Source of the DNA: Neogemmobacter tilapiae
Lineage (GTDB): Bacteria > Pseudomonadota > Alphaproteobacteria > Rhodobacterales > Rhodobacteraceae
Assembly: GCF_014652215.1 (NCBI RefSeq)
Contig: NZ_BMYJ01000006.1
Span: 116,534 to 180,533 of the forward strand
Length of the DNA stretch: 64,000 nt
Direction of reading: 5' to 3'
Shown: positions 49,555-59,532 of the stretch, one piece after another
Numbering within the stretch: position 1 is the stretch's first letter
Layout: the number at the start of each line of letters is the position of its first letter
Program-made: the position numbers and the translations under genes
Notes under the pieces: generated by a model
The model's database searches: none
The model's input: only the letters and a program-made list of their open reading frames with translations
Told to the model about the DNA's origin: nothing

Positions 49555-51627
49555 TCAATTGACCTTTATCACCGGCTCCATCCCATCCAGAACCGGGGAC
49601 GGCAGATGACATTTGATCTGGTGACCGCCCGTCAGGGTTTGTACTGGCGGCATTACGGTTTCGCACAGGCCGCCTGATACCTGCGATTTCCAGCGGCAGC
49701 GCGTTTGAAACGGACAGCCCGGCGGCGGGTTGACGGCGCTGGGGATATCGCCTTCCAACACGATGCGCTGGCGTTTGACATGGGTATCCGCAACCGGCAC
49801 CGCCGAAAGCAAAGCCTCGGTATAGGGGTGATAGGGTGGGGCAAAGACCTGCTCGGTCGTCCCCATCTCCACGACGTGCCCCAGATACATGACCATGACC
49901 CGGTCCGACAGATAGCGGACGATCGACAGGTCATGGCTGATGAAAAGCAGGGTCGTGCGGTTCTGCCGCTGGATATCCATCAACAGATCGGTGACAGCCG
50001 CCTGAACCGACACATCCAGCGCCGAAACGGGCTCATCGGCGACCACAACTTTGGCCCCGCCCGCAAAAGCCCGGGCAATACCCACCCGCTGCTTCTGCCC
50101 GCCCGAAAGCTGGCGCGGCATCCGGTCGGCAAAAGCGCGGGGCAGCTTCACAAGATCCAGCAGTTCCAGCATCCGGTCGTGCCGGTCGGCATCGGAGGAT
50201 CCCTGCCCAAAGATCTCTAACGCCCGAATGATCTGCCGCCCGACGGTCATCGAGGGGTTCAGCGTGTCGAACGGGTTCTGGAACACCATCTGCACCCCGG
50301 AAACCGTCTCGGTGGACCGCTTTTGAATCGGCGTGTTCTGGATATCGCGATCATAGAGCATGATCTTGCCAGCTGTGGCCGTTTCAAGCCCCATCAAGAC
50401 CTTGGCAAGCGTCGATTTCCCGCAGCCGGATTCGCCGACGATGGCCAAGGTTTCCCCCGCCCGTGCCTCGAACGACAGGGTCTCGTTGGCTTTGACCACC
50501 TTTTTGACATTGCCGCCAAAGATGCCGCCGCCACCGACCTCGTAATACTTCTGCAAATCCTCCATCCGCAGGATCACCTCGCCGGGTGGAATGGCGGGGG
50601 GTCGCGACGGGGCGGCGGGGGGATGGGACCAGTCGATTTCGCATTGGCGCAGGCAGCGGGTTTGATGATCGGGCGTGGCCTCTTCCATCGCGATGTCCCG
50701 CGCATCGCAGACCCCCGCCACGAAATAGGAACAGCGGGGGCCAAAGTTGCAGCCCTTGGGCCGTTCATGCGGTAGGGGGAAGTTGCCGGGAATAGGCACC
50801 AAAGGGCGCGTGGTCTTGTCAGCGCCGGGCAGGGGAATGGCGCGGAAGAGGGCTTGGGTATAGGGGTGCCGCATGTGGTCGAACACTTCGGCAATCGGCC
50901 CGGTTTCGACCGCTTCGCCAGAATACATCACGGCGATGCGGTCGCAGACATCCAGCACAAGCCCAAGGTTGTGCGAGATGAACAAAAGCGCCGTGCCATG
51001 CTTGTCGGCCAGATCGCGGACCAGATCGACGATGCCAGCCTCGACCGTCACATCCAGCGCGGTGGTGGGCTCATCCAGGATCAGAAGCGAGGGTTTCGAC
51101 ATCAGCGCCATCGCAATGACGATGCGCTGCTGCTGGCCGCCGGAAAGCTGGTGGGGATAGGAATTCAGAATGCGATCCGGGTCGGGCAGGCGGACATCGG
51201 CGACCATCTGGCGGGCACGGGCCATGGCGTCGGCCTTGGAGGTGCCCTCGTGCAGCATCGGCACCTCGGCCAATTGCGCGCCGATCCGCATGGCGGGGTT
51301 CAGGCTGGCCATGGGTTCCTGATAGATCATGGCGATTTGCGACCCGCGGATCTTTGACAATTCGCGGTAGGGCAGGGTGACCAGATCACGCCCCTTGAAC
51401 AGGATCCGCCCGCCCGTGATGCGGCCGGTCTTGCCCAGTTCCCGCATCACAGCCAAGGCGACGGTGGATTTGCCGCAACCGGATTCGCCGACAAGGCCCA
51501 TCGCCTCACCGGGCATGACCTTGCAGGAAAAATCCATCACCGCCGGAATTTCACGGGAACGGGTGAAGAAGGTGATCGAAAGGTTCTCGATCTCTAGCAG
51601 CGGTTGGTCGGGTGTCCATTCGGTCAT
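49555..51627 (-). CDS. Fused double ATP-binding protein of a peptide-type ABC importer (DppD-DppF)
   Basis: A 690-residue protein with two complete ATPase domains, the DppD and DppF functions in one chain. The first has [18 protein letters not shown] and [12 protein letters not shown]; the second, from about residue 360, has [20 protein letters not shown] and VVVADEPVSALD. Each is followed by an oligopeptide-type Cys segment (CNFGPRCSYFVAGVC and CPFQTRCRWKSQVSGGLC). The ATG at 51627 (MTEWTPD) lies 25 bases after the permease stop; a longer start would run back into the permease gene. Confidence 0.92.
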   Translation of the reverse strand: MTEWTPDQPLLEIENLSITFFTRSREIPAVMDFSCKVMPGEAMGLVGESGCGKSTVALAVMRELGKTGRITGGRILFKGRDLVTLPYRELSKIRGSQIAMIYQEPMASLNPAMRIGAQLAEVPMLHEGTSKADAMARARQMVADVRLPDPDRILNSYPHQLSGGQQQRIVIAMALMSKPSLLILDEPTTALDVTVEAGIVDLVRDLADKHGTALLFISHNLGLVLDVCDRIAVMYSGEAVETGPIAEVFDHMRHPYTQALFRAIPLPGADKTTRPLVPIPGNFPLPHERPKGCNFGPRCSYFVAGVCDARDIAMEEATPDHQTRCLRQCEIDWSHPPAAPSRPPAIPPGEVILRMEDLQKYYEVGGGGIFGGNVKKVVKANETLSFEARAGETLAIVGESGCGKSTLAKVLMGLETATAGKIMLYDRDIQNTPIQKRSTETVSGVQMVFQNPFDTLNPSMTVGRQIIRALEIFGQGSSDADRHDRMLELLDLVKLPRAFADRMPRQLSGGQKQRVGIARAFAGGAKVVVADEPVSALDVSVQAAVTDLLMDIQRQNRTTLLFISHDLSIVRYLSDRVMVMYLGHVVEMGTTEQVFAPPYHPYTEALLSAVPVADTHVKRQRIVLEGDIPSAVNPPPGCPFQTRCRWKSQVSGGLCETVMPPVQTLTGGHQIKCHLPSPVLDGMEPVIKVN

Positions 51628-51652
51628 GGCGGGTGCCTTTTCGGGCAAGAGG

Positions 51653-52858
51653 TCAATCCTTAAGGCTTTCTTCACGCAGGGCATCGGCCAGCAGGTTCAG
51701 GCCAAGGACCAGCGACATCAGCGCAGCGGCGGGAACAACGGCGGCGTGGGGGAAGGTGGACAGCAGCTTGCGGCCCGCGTTGATGGTGGAACCCCAGTCT
51801 GGGCTTTCCGGCGAAACGCCCAGACCAAAGAAGCCCAAAGTGCCCAGCAGGATGGTGGTGTAACCGATCCTTAGGCAGAAATCGACGATCAGCGGGCCAC
51901 GGGCATTGGGCAGGATTTCCCACAGCATGATATACCACGGGCTTTCGCCGCGGGTCTGGCTGGCGGCGATATAGTCCCGCGCGCGAAGGTCCAAGGTGAT
52001 GCCGCGCACGATGCGGAACACGGTGGGGGCAGACACAAAGACGACCGCGACAAAGACGTTCAGCAGATTGGGCTTCATCGCCCAGACGCCCAGCGGGTCG
52101 GCATTGAGGGCAAGGCCAGACCAAGCCCACAGGCCGAGGGTCAGGGTGATGGCCAGATAGATGTTGCGGCGTTTGGGATCGGTGTGGAAACGGCTGTTCC
52201 AAAGGATCGCCAGAAAGATCACCGGGAACAGGAACAAGACGGCGGCCATGACATTGGGGATCGAGGCGCGCCAGACCTTGCCCATCCACAGCGGGATTTC
52301 CGGGCCGGTGACCTGAATTTCTGGCGTGACGAGCAGGTAGAACAGCAGGATCACGGGGAAGGCCAGCACAAGGTTCGCCAGAAACGACAGGAAGGTGTCG
52401 AGCTTGCCGCCGAAATACCCGGCGGGCAGGCCAAGGGTGATGCCGGTCATGAAAGCGACAAGCGTGGCAGCGGGGGCGATGGTTAAGACATCGCGCGCTC
52501 CCATAACCACGCGGGAAAAAATGTCGCGCGCCAGATGATCACCGCCCAAGATGTAATAGGGATAAAGCCCCTCGGGTGCTTTGAGCGGGCTGCCGGGCAG
52601 GGCATGTTTCATGCCTGACAGCTGCGTCAGCGGGTCATGTGTGATGATCAGCGGGGCAAAGATTGCGGCATAGACCCAGATCATGACCAGGATCAGGCCG
52701 GAAATGCCCATCGGGCTGCGGAACAGGCGACCGTAAAGTCCAAGGCGGCGCTGCATGGCAAAGGACAGGCCAAGTTGCAGGGCCAAGGCGGCCCAGACCG
52801 GCCAAAGCTGGATCACGATGCGGGTGGTGATTTGCAGGGCGGTCAAAGGTTCCATCAT
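51653..52858 (-). CDS. ABC transporter permease, DppC type
   Basis: A 401-residue inner-membrane permease. The N-terminal segment and a long loop (DPLTQLSGMKHALPGSPLKAPEGLYPYYILGGD-like) are followed by GARDVLTIAPAATLVAFMTGITLGLPAGY and the EAA loop RDYIAASQTRGESPWYIMLWEILPNARGPLIV. It is longer than usual for DppC (about 300) because of an insertion around residues 205-275 with extra hydrophobic helices. Starts five bases after the upstream permease stop. Confidence 0.9.
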   Translation of the reverse strand: MMEPLTALQITTRIVIQLWPVWAALALQLGLSFAMQRRLGLYGRLFRSPMGISGLILVMIWVYAAIFAPLIITHDPLTQLSGMKHALPGSPLKAPEGLYPYYILGGDHLARDIFSRVVMGARDVLTIAPAATLVAFMTGITLGLPAGYFGGKLDTFLSFLANLVLAFPVILLFYLLVTPEIQVTGPEIPLWMGKVWRASIPNVMAAVLFLFPVIFLAILWNSRFHTDPKRRNIYLAITLTLGLWAWSGLALNADPLGVWAMKPNLLNVFVAVVFVSAPTVFRIVRGITLDLRARDYIAASQTRGESPWYIMLWEILPNARGPLIVDFCLRIGYTTILLGTLGFFGLGVSPESPDWGSTINAGRKLLSTFPHAAVVPAAALMSLVLGLNLLADALREESLKD

Positions 52859-52862
52859 GCCC

Positions 52863-53930
52863 TCACGACAGCCGGATACGGGGGTTAAGGAGGGCATAGC
52901 CCAGATCGGACAGCATCTGCGTGATCAGCACGACCAGAACGGCGGCGACCGAACAGCCCAAAAGCAGGGGGATGTCGTTGTTCCCAGCGGCCTGCACCAG
53001 CGTCCAGCCAAAGCCTTTGTAGTTGAACAGGGTTTCGGTGATGACGACTCCGTTCAAGAGCCAAGGGAATTGCAACATGATCACGGTAAAGGGTGCGATC
53101 AGGGCGTTGCGCAACGCATGGCGCAGCACGACAGCGCGGAAGGGCAGGCCTTTCAGCCGCGCGGTGCGAATGTATTGCGCCGTCATCACCTCGGCCATTG
53201 AGGCGCGGGTCATGCGGGCGATATAGCCGATGCCGTAAAGTGCCACTGTGGCAACGGGCAGGGCAAAGTTTTCAAAGGTGATCGCGTCCATCGCGCTGAC
53301 GGACGTGCCCTTCAGCAGCGCGCCGCTGGAGATGAGCCCCCAATCCTTGGCCAAGGCCGAAAGCCCCGCGCCCGCCGTGCCCAGAAAGGCGATGAGCAAG
53401 ACACCCGAGACATATTCCGGCGTGGCGGAACTGGCGATGGCGACGGTGGAAAGGGCGCGGTCGGTGCGGGAGCCTTCGCGCATCCCGGCCAGAACGCCGA
53501 TCAGCAGCGAAATGGGCACCATGACAATCATCACCCAAAGCATCAACCAGCCGGTCGCCGCCAGTTTTTCCTCCAGAACGGTGGCGACGGGCTGTTTGAA
53601 AACGGTGGAAAAGCCCCAGTTGCCCTGTAGAAGCCCACAATAGGTGCTGCCCTGTTCGACGCAGCGCCCGCGCGTGACGCCCTTGTCATCGGTATGGGTC
53701 CAGCCGGGGGCAACGCCCAGCCATTCGCCATAGCGCACGACCAAGGGGCGGGCATGGCCGTTCTGTTCGAGCCAAGCCAGAACGGATTCGTCGGTCATCC
53801 GCACCGACCCTTCGGACCGGGCGAGCTTTTCCAGATTGGGCGGCAGGTTGGTCAGGGCAAAGACCACAAAGGTCAGCGCCAAGGCGGTCAGGGCCATCAC
53901 GCCCAGTCGTCGCAGCAGAAAACGCATCAT
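52863..53930 (-). CDS. ABC transporter permease, DppB type
   Basis: A 355-residue permease with the family N-terminus (MMRFLLRRLGVMALTALALTFVVFALTNLPP) and the EAA loop QYIRTARLKGLPFRAVVLRHALRNALIAP. A periplasmic insert at about residues 75-105 contains two cysteines (GRCVEQGSTYCGLLQG) that could form a disulfide. It follows the binding protein gene across a 105-base gap with a stem-loop. Confidence 0.92.
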   Translation of the reverse strand: MMRFLLRRLGVMALTALALTFVVFALTNLPPNLEKLARSEGSVRMTDESVLAWLEQNGHARPLVVRYGEWLGVAPGWTHTDDKGVTRGRCVEQGSTYCGLLQGNWGFSTVFKQPVATVLEEKLAATGWLMLWVMIVMVPISLLIGVLAGMREGSRTDRALSTVAIASSATPEYVSGVLLIAFLGTAGAGLSALAKDWGLISSGALLKGTSVSAMDAITFENFALPVATVALYGIGYIARMTRASMAEVMTAQYIRTARLKGLPFRAVVLRHALRNALIAPFTVIMLQFPWLLNGVVITETLFNYKGFGWTLVQAAGNNDIPLLLGCSVAAVLVVLITQMLSDLGYALLNPRIRLS

Positions 53931-54000
53931 GGCGCGGCCCCCTTTGTGAAGGGCAGATTGTCAGGCATCAGGGCGATCTGGCGGGGCATGGCTGGATCAT

Positions 54001-54025
54001 GCCGCGCGCCACAGGGTCGCGCGGC
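54001..54025 (-). terminator. Stem-loop between binding-protein and permease genes
   Basis: GCCGCGCG and CGCGCGGC form a perfect 8-base stem with a 9-base loop, ten bases after the binding-protein stop. Such loops often partially terminate or protect the upstream mRNA, giving more binding protein than permease. Confidence 0.55.
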
Positions 54026-54035
54026 ACAATGTCGA

Positions 54036-55670
54036 TCAGGCCAGCGACCATTTGTAATGGTGATGTTCAAAGGACGGGTGCATATCCATCACCACGCCTT
54101 CGCGAGCGTGACGGAACAGCGACCGCCAATAGGGCTGGATCATCACGCCTTCGTCTTGCAGGATTTTGCACATCTGGCCCGTCAACTCACGCCGTTTGTC
54201 GGCATCGGCGATCGAGAGGGCTTGGGTCATCAGCGCATCGAATTCGGCGTTCGACATCGCCGATTCGTTCCACGAACCTGTCGAGGTATAGGCCAGCGAC
54301 ATATTCTGCACGGCCAAGGGGCGGTGGTTCCATGTGGTGGCCGAGAACGGGTATTTCATCCAGTCGTTCCAGAAGGTGGCCCCCGGCAGGATGGTCCGTT
54401 TGATATTCACGCCCGCGTCGCGCATCTGTGCCGCGATGCTGTCGCAAGTCGCCGCCTCGAACGCGTCGTCCAGCGAGATGAGTTCGAATTCGGCATCGGC
54501 CAGACCGGCGGCTTCCAGCGCCGGCTTGGCCAGCGACGGATCGACAACCTGCGGTGGCAGGGTCGGATATTCCGGGTGAACCGGGCAGGCATGGTGGTTT
54601 TCAGCCACGGAACCGTTGTTGTTGTAACCCAGTTCAAGCACGATCTTGTTGTCCACCGCAGCCTGAAGCGCGCGGCGCACCGAAGCCTCTTTATACAGGT
54701 CCGAGGTCCAGTTGAAGCGCACGACCAGCGTGTTGGCCGTCACCGCCTCAATCTTTTTCCAGCCCATGCCGTCAAGGATTTCGATGAATTCGCCGACCGA
54801 TTCATAGTTCACGTCGATCTCTTCGGCCCCGGCCAGTGCGACCATCGCCGAAGGGTCGGTGCCAAAGTCGATGTAGTGGATTTCGTCCAAGGGGGCCGTG
54901 CCGCCCCACCAAGTGTGGTCCGCATTGCGCACCAAGGTCATCTTTTGCCCGACCGAGATTTCGCCGGGCAGATAGGGCCCGGTGCCAACCGGTGCGGTCG
55001 AAGGATCGGCCCCATCGGCAAGGCTGGAATGGACGACAGCCGCCGGATAGTCGGCCAGGTTCGGCACAATGGCGATGTCGGGGGCCGAGAGCGACAGTTT
55101 CACAGTGTTGGCATCGACCACGGTCACAGCGCCATCGCGGATCGTCTTGGTGTCGGGGTTGGTCAGGCCGGGGAAGCGCGAAGCCATGGCGTTGCCCTCG
55201 ACATTGCCATCGCACCAGCGGGCAAAGTTGCGGGCCACATCCTCGGCGGTGAAATCCTCACCGTTGTTCCATTTCACGCCCTGACGGACGTTCAGAACAT
55301 ATTCCGTGGCGTCGTCATTCACCGTCCAGCCTTCCAGCAGGCGGCCTTCGAACGTGCCATCGGCATTGTACTGGATCAGATATTCCAGCCAGCCGCGATA
55401 GACATTGGCGATCTGCGGCCAGTCCGACAGGCGCGGATCTTTCAGCGCCTTCGTCTCCATCGCCATGCGCAGGATACCGCCCTGTTTGGCCTCTTGTGCC
55501 ATCACCGGAGCCACGGCCCCCATCAAGCCATAGGCGGCGGTGGCGCTGACGCCCATTGCCGTGGCGCGGGTTAGAAATTCCCGGCGGCTCAGATGGCCGG
55601 CTTGCAGTTCTTGGGCATATAGGCGGGCGGCGGGGTGAATCCGGCCTTCGCGTGAGAAAATCTTGGTCAT
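54036..55670 (-). CDS. ABC transporter substrate-binding protein, family 5, Tat-like signal
   Basis: A 544-residue periplasmic binding protein. The N-terminal region has [35 protein letters not shown]-type sequence, with SRREF matching a twin-arginine export signal. The mature part follows the SBP-5 plan ([52 protein letters not shown]). The ligand is unknown. The start at 55670 is favoured over an upstream ATG at 55760. First structural gene of the second peptide-type operon, behind the AraC gene. Confidence 0.92.
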   Translation of the reverse strand: MTKIFSREGRIHPAARLYAQELQAGHLSRREFLTRATAMGVSATAAYGLMGAVAPVMAQEAKQGGILRMAMETKALKDPRLSDWPQIANVYRGWLEYLIQYNADGTFEGRLLEGWTVNDDATEYVLNVRQGVKWNNGEDFTAEDVARNFARWCDGNVEGNAMASRFPGLTNPDTKTIRDGAVTVVDANTVKLSLSAPDIAIVPNLADYPAAVVHSSLADGADPSTAPVGTGPYLPGEISVGQKMTLVRNADHTWWGGTAPLDEIHYIDFGTDPSAMVALAGAEEIDVNYESVGEFIEILDGMGWKKIEAVTANTLVVRFNWTSDLYKEASVRRALQAAVDNKIVLELGYNNNGSVAENHHACPVHPEYPTLPPQVVDPSLAKPALEAAGLADAEFELISLDDAFEAATCDSIAAQMRDAGVNIKRTILPGATFWNDWMKYPFSATTWNHRPLAVQNMSLAYTSTGSWNESAMSNAEFDALMTQALSIADADKRRELTGQMCKILQDEGVMIQPYWRSLFRHAREGVVMDMHPSFEHHHYKWSLA

Positions 55671-55891
55671 TGTCGTCTCCCTGACGTGGCATGCTTGGTG
55701 CGTGCGGTCGCCCGTTGTCCGGGACTGTGACGCAATTTTTGTGACAGCCGCCAAGGCCAAGCAGCGGCCCTGAGCTTATGCCCATTCGGCATGGTTTTTG
55801 CCCAAGCGTCAACGTCGCGTTTCGACGGTTTGGAACAAAATTGCGACATCGGCCTCGATTTACGGGCCGATGCCTGCACGCTTTGCGGTGG
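55671..55891 (-). promoter_or_regulatory. Control region of the second peptide-type ABC operon
   Basis: 221 bases upstream of the binding-protein gene, between it and the AraC-type regulator. It contains a direct repeat TGTGAC-8 bases-TGTGAC (55726-55745) and a palindrome ATGCC-CATTC-GGCAT near 55777-55791. AraC-family proteins commonly bind direct repeats near the promoter, so these are candidate sites. Confidence 0.45.
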
Positions 55892-56698
55892 TCAGCCCGC
55901 CCGGCGGAACCCGGTGGGTGAGGCGCCTGTCACATGTTGGAAGGCCCGCGTGAAATAGGCGGCTGAGGTAAAGCCCAGTTCCTGCGCGATGCGGGAAACC
56001 GGCACGCGGGTTTCGGACAAAAGCTTGCGCGCCTCAAAAATCCGGCGGTCTTGCAGGATGGCATGGGCCGATTTGCCGCAGGCCTGATTGCAGCAGCGCG
56101 TCAGATGCGTGGCCGTCACACCCAAGGCTTCGGCAAAGTCGGCCACGCCCATTCCGGAACGGAACTCGCGTTCCAACAGCGCCGTATAGCGGGCGACAAG
56201 GCGTTTTGAGGCGTCGGTTTTCGCCGGAGCCTCGGGCGGTTGTTTGGCGATCTGGCGCTCCAGCCAGACGCCCAGCAGGCCAAGATGATGGCGCGCGGCG
56301 CGGTCATGGCCGGGGGCGGAACTGTCCAATTCGCGCTGAATGGTGTCCAGCATGACGTTCAGTTCCTGCTGGGGAAAGGTTTCCCGGATGCGCAGGTGGT
56401 GCGCCTGATGGGGCAGGGTCACATCGGTATCACGCCCGAAATAGACGGCGGTACCAAAGACGGAAGGCCCGGCCTCAAAACCGTGCATGACGCCGGGCGG
56501 GATGAAGATCGCGTTGTTGGCCGTATAGCCGCGCGTGTTGCCCGCAATGGTGATGCGGCCCTGACCCTTGGTGAACCAAAGGAGAAGCGGTTCATTCACC
56601 GCGCGCATCGCTTCGGTCCGCCAGCGTCCGCCAGCGGCCATCCTTGGAATAGCCACCAGCCGCAGCCGTGAGGGGGCTACTGGTTCGATCATGGCCAT
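55892..56698 (-). CDS. AraC family transcriptional regulator
   Basis: A 268-residue regulator with an N-terminal cupin-like sensor (LWFTKGQGRITIAGNTRGYTANNAIFIPPGVMHGFE) and a C-terminal double helix-turn-helix (GVADFAEALGVTATHLTRCCNQACGKSAHAILQDRRIFEARKLL, and RIAQELGFTSAAYFTRAFQHVTGASPTGFR). It lies upstream of, and in the same orientation as, the second peptide-type ABC operon, so it is the probable regulator of that operon. The ATG at 56698 (MAMIEP) is chosen over a far upstream start inside miaA. Confidence 0.9.
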   Translation of the reverse strand: MAMIEPVAPSRLRLVAIPRMAAGGRWRTEAMRAVNEPLLLWFTKGQGRITIAGNTRGYTANNAIFIPPGVMHGFEAGPSVFGTAVYFGRDTDVTLPHQAHHLRIRETFPQQELNVMLDTIQRELDSSAPGHDRAARHHLGLLGVWLERQIAKQPPEAPAKTDASKRLVARYTALLEREFRSGMGVADFAEALGVTATHLTRCCNQACGKSAHAILQDRRIFEARKLLSETRVPVSRIAQELGFTSAAYFTRAFQHVTGASPTGFRRAG

Positions 56699-56835
56699 CG
56701 TCTCTGCTCCGTACCTGTTCGTTTTAGACCGGCACGCCTGATTATTATTTTGTGGGAAGGGTGCCGGGCATCCGATTGGAAGACAAGCACTATCTGGAAT
56801 ATGGGGTCGTGGACCGGCGCAGATTGGCCACAGGG

Positions 56836-57678
56836 TCAGGTTAGGTGCAGCCGCTCCCAAGCCTTCATCCGGCTGCGAAACCATGTGCGCTGACGCTTGG
56901 CATATTGTCGGCTGGCGGCTTGGGCACAAGATGTGGCTTCTTCCAGCGTCATTTCGCCGCGCAGATGGGCGACCAGTTCCGGCGCGCCGATGGCCTGGGC
57001 CCAGGGGGCTGCGGCTTCCCAAAAGGGCAGATTGGCGCGGGCTTCGTCCAAGGCCCCACCCTGAAGCATCGCCAGAAAGCGCGAATCGATTCGCGCGGCC
57101 AGCCAATCGCGGTCGGATGTCAGCACCACGGCGCGGGCGGTCGCGGAAAGGGGCAGGACGGGGGGGGGTGTTTCGTCCTGCCAAGACGACAGGGGCCGCC
57201 CGGTTGCGCGCCAAACCTCCCACGCCCGTTTGATACGCGCGGGGTTCTGCTGGTCAATCCGGCTGGCTGTTTCGGCGTCCAGTGCTGTCAACATGGTGGC
57301 GGCATCCAAGGTGTCAGCCTCGGCGCGGACCTCGGGCGGGATGGGGGGGATATCGGCCAGACCTTCGGTCAGGGCCGACAGATATAGCCCGGTGCCGCCG
57401 ACGATGATCAGCCTTTCGCCGCTGGCCAGCAGGTCGGTCACCTGCCGCAGCCAATGGCCGACGGAATAGGGCTGACCGCGCGCCACATGGCCGTAAAGGG
57501 CGTGGGGATGGGAAGCCATCTCTGCATCCGTCGGCCGGGCCGACAAGATCTGCCAGCAATCATAGACCTGCAAGGCATCGGCATTGACGATGATCCCGCC
57601 ATCCCGCGCCATATCCATCGCCAGCGCCGATTTGCCGCTGGCGGTTGGCCCGGCGATCAGGACATGATCTTGACGCAT
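56836..57678 (-). CDS. miaA: tRNA dimethylallyltransferase
   Basis: A 280-residue enzyme that isopentenylates A37 of tRNAs reading UNN codons. [18 protein letters not shown] near residue 6 is the P-loop. Other markers are [35 protein letters not shown] and [20 protein letters not shown]. The ATG at 57678 gives the standard N-terminus; a longer start would add 33 residues. It is divergent from pyrH with 79 bases between starts. The gene is slightly shorter than the E. coli enzyme. Confidence 0.95.
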   Translation of the reverse strand: MRQDHVLIAGPTASGKSALAMDMARDGGIIVNADALQVYDCWQILSARPTDAEMASHPHALYGHVARGQPYSVGHWLRQVTDLLASGERLIIVGGTGLYLSALTEGLADIPPIPPEVRAEADTLDAATMLTALDAETASRIDQQNPARIKRAWEVWRATGRPLSSWQDETPPPVLPLSATARAVVLTSDRDWLAARIDSRFLAMLQGGALDEARANLPFWEAAAPWAQAIGAPELVAHLRGEMTLEEATSCAQAASRQYAKRQRTWFRSRMKAWERLHLT

Positions 57679-57757
57679 CACTGGGTTCCCGGTTGATCCT
57701 GCCCCGGTTTTCCGACATTTTGCGCCAAGCCGCCAGAGCGCCAAAAAGGAAATCCCC

Positions 57758-58483
57758 ATGAGCCAAGCCCCCGCCACAACCTACAGCCGTGTCATGCTGA
57801 AAATCTCGGGCGAGGCGCTGATGGGCGACCAAGGCTATGGCCTGCATCCGCCGACCGTTCAGCGCATCGCGCAAGAGGTAAAGTCAGTGCGCGATCTGGG
57901 CGTGGAAATCTGCATGGTGATTGGCGGGGGGAACATCTTTCGCGGGTTGGCGGGGTCTGCCCAGGGGATGGAACGGACGACGGCAGACTATATGGGGATG
58001 CTGGCGACGGTGATGAACGCCTTGGCTATGCAATCGGCGCTGGAACAGATCGGGGTCTTTACTCGGGTGATTTCGGCGATCCCGATGGATCAGGTCTGCG
58101 AACCCTATATCCGCCGCCGGGCTGTGCGACATCTGGAGAAAAAGCGGGTTTGCATCTTTGCGGCAGGGACGGGAAACCCCTATTTCACCACCGATACGGC
58201 AGCAACGCTGCGGGCCAATGAAATGACCTGTCAGGCGATCTTTAAAGGGACCAAGGTGGATGGGGTCTATGACAAGGATCCCAAGAAACACGCCGATGCG
58301 AAACGCTATGATCTGGTGAGCTATGACGAGGTTCTGCAAAGGAACCTGGGCGTGATGGATGCCAGCGCGATTGCCTTGGCACGGGACAATTCGCTGCCGA
58401 TTATTGTGTTCAGCTTGGATGAACCCGGCGGCTTCCGGGGCATTCTGGCGGGGCAGGGGACTTATACACGGGTTCACGGATGA
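57758..58483 (+). CDS. pyrH: UMP kinase
   Basis: A 241-residue amino-acid-kinase-fold enzyme that phosphorylates [19 protein letters not shown] is the nucleotide motif, [10 protein letters not shown] the phosphate loop and [17 protein letters not shown] the UMP site. It opens the pyrH-frr-uppS-cdsA-dxr-rseP block. Its TGA overlaps the start of the following exported Cys-pair protein (ATGA), which is unusual because frr normally follows directly. Confidence 0.97.
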   Translation: MSQAPATTYSRVMLKISGEALMGDQGYGLHPPTVQRIAQEVKSVRDLGVEICMVIGGGNIFRGLAGSAQGMERTTADYMGMLATVMNALAMQSALEQIGVFTRVISAIPMDQVCEPYIRRRAVRHLEKKRVCIFAAGTGNPYFTTDTAATLRANEMTCQAIFKGTKVDGVYDKDPKKHADAKRYDLVSYDEVLQRNLGVMDASAIALARDNSLPIIVFSLDEPGGFRGILAGQGTYTRVHG

Positions 58484-59316
58484 AAATCGGCTTTGCTCTG
58501 ATTCCACTACTGGTTTTGACAACCAGTCCCGTTGCTGCTGACCAGGCCGAATTGTTGGAGTTTATGGGAGGGCAAGGTTGCACGTTTGGCGCAGACAGCC
58601 GTGCTGCGGCGGTGGAAGCGGGGTTCGCGGAAGCGGACATCGACGCCTTGACAACCACGGCTTTGCTGGATGGCGCTGCAAATCAAGAGGGTGCCTACGT
58701 TGTTCTTTCGGAAGAACTTTGCACCATCCGCCTGCCAGACATTCCAAGTCGCTACAAGACGACCTCGCCCGAGATAGTGGCTATAACCTCTGCCGTTGAT
58801 GCTTTTGTAGCTGACGGCGATCACGGGTGCTTTCTGCTTGAGCCAATTGAAGCATTCGACAAATTCAAGGGCGGTGCTAAAGGTGCGGGTTATCTCGATT
58901 ATTTGCGTTTCGTGGCCTCGGCCATGGTCGCCGGTGACCTTACGGCATATGGGACAGACCCGCTTCATATTTTCCCGGGTTTTCAGGTGGTTACAGGCAA
59001 CTGTGCGCAAATCCCACATATTCAAGATATCCAGCGCAGCCATCAAACGCTTGCTTTCGTCTTTGGCCCGATGATCCGCAAAGTCGGCGCCGAACGAGAA
59101 TGCGGTGATGATGATCGTTATGTGCTGAATGATGCGCACAGCGCGGAGCTTTTGCGAAGGCAAAAAGTCGCACAACTGGGCTTTGTGCCAGCCAATGAAT
59201 GGATGTGGGCTGAGGTTACATTCATTGCCATAGGTGCGGGGTGGTACGAAAACATGACAGCAACGGAGATGGGCACACCACGACCGCCTTTGTGTCATTA
59301 TCGGCGGAACACGTAG
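58480..59316 (+). CDS. Exported protein with one or two nuo-trio-type Cys-pair domains
   Basis: A 278-residue exported protein (signal peptide ends near PVAAD, residue 21), ATGA-coupled to pyrH. The first domain (residues about 22-85) matches the nuoD-nuoE trio: [36 protein letters not shown]34 and C81 are 46 residues apart. A second, degenerate copy seems to follow: [30 protein letters not shown] (C117 and C175). A C-terminal tail of about 100 residues is unrelated. The second half is AT-richer than pyrH. Function unknown. Confidence 0.8.
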   Translation: MKIGFALIPLLVLTTSPVAADQAELLEFMGGQGCTFGADSRAAAVEAGFAEADIDALTTTALLDGAANQEGAYVVLSEELCTIRLPDIPSRYKTTSPEIVAITSAVDAFVADGDHGCFLLEPIEAFDKFKGGAKGAGYLDYLRFVASAMVAGDLTAYGTDPLHIFPGFQVVTGNCAQIPHIQDIQRSHQTLAFVFGPMIRKVGAERECGDDDRYVLNDAHSAELLRRQKVAQLGFVPANEWMWAEVTFIAIGAGWYENMTATEMGTPRPPLCHYRRNT

Positions 59317-59532
59317 CTTGTGGCGCAAGGACCCGCTTCCATAGCCAACGGCTCACTTCGTCTACAATAGAAGAAGCGCCTCAGATTCTTCTGCGTCTTG
59401 GGAGAGGGGTAATACAAAGGTTCATGCGAAGGTGCCTTAAGGCCACGTTTGCGGAAATCGCCGGGCCTGCTATAGAGGCGCGAACGGGTCCTCGGGCCCC
59501 AAACGGACAACAGCAAAAGGGGCGGCATAATC
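59317..59532. promoter_or_regulatory. frr upstream region
   Basis: 216 bases between the exported protein and frr, containing a likely frr promoter (59449-59476). No gene is supported here. Confidence 0.5.
59449..59476 (+). promoter_or_regulatory. Candidate frr promoter
   Basis: TTGCGG (59449-59454) and TATAGA (59471-59476) with a 16-base spacer, about 57 bases before the frr ATG. It would allow frr-uppS-cdsA-dxr-rseP to be transcribed separately from pyrH. Confidence 0.4.

Noticed and set aside
53694-55574. Plus-strand open frame of 626 codons opposite the second binding-protein gene
   Set aside because: Antisense shadow of permease and binding-protein genes; composition is Arg/Gln/His-rich and lacks motifs.
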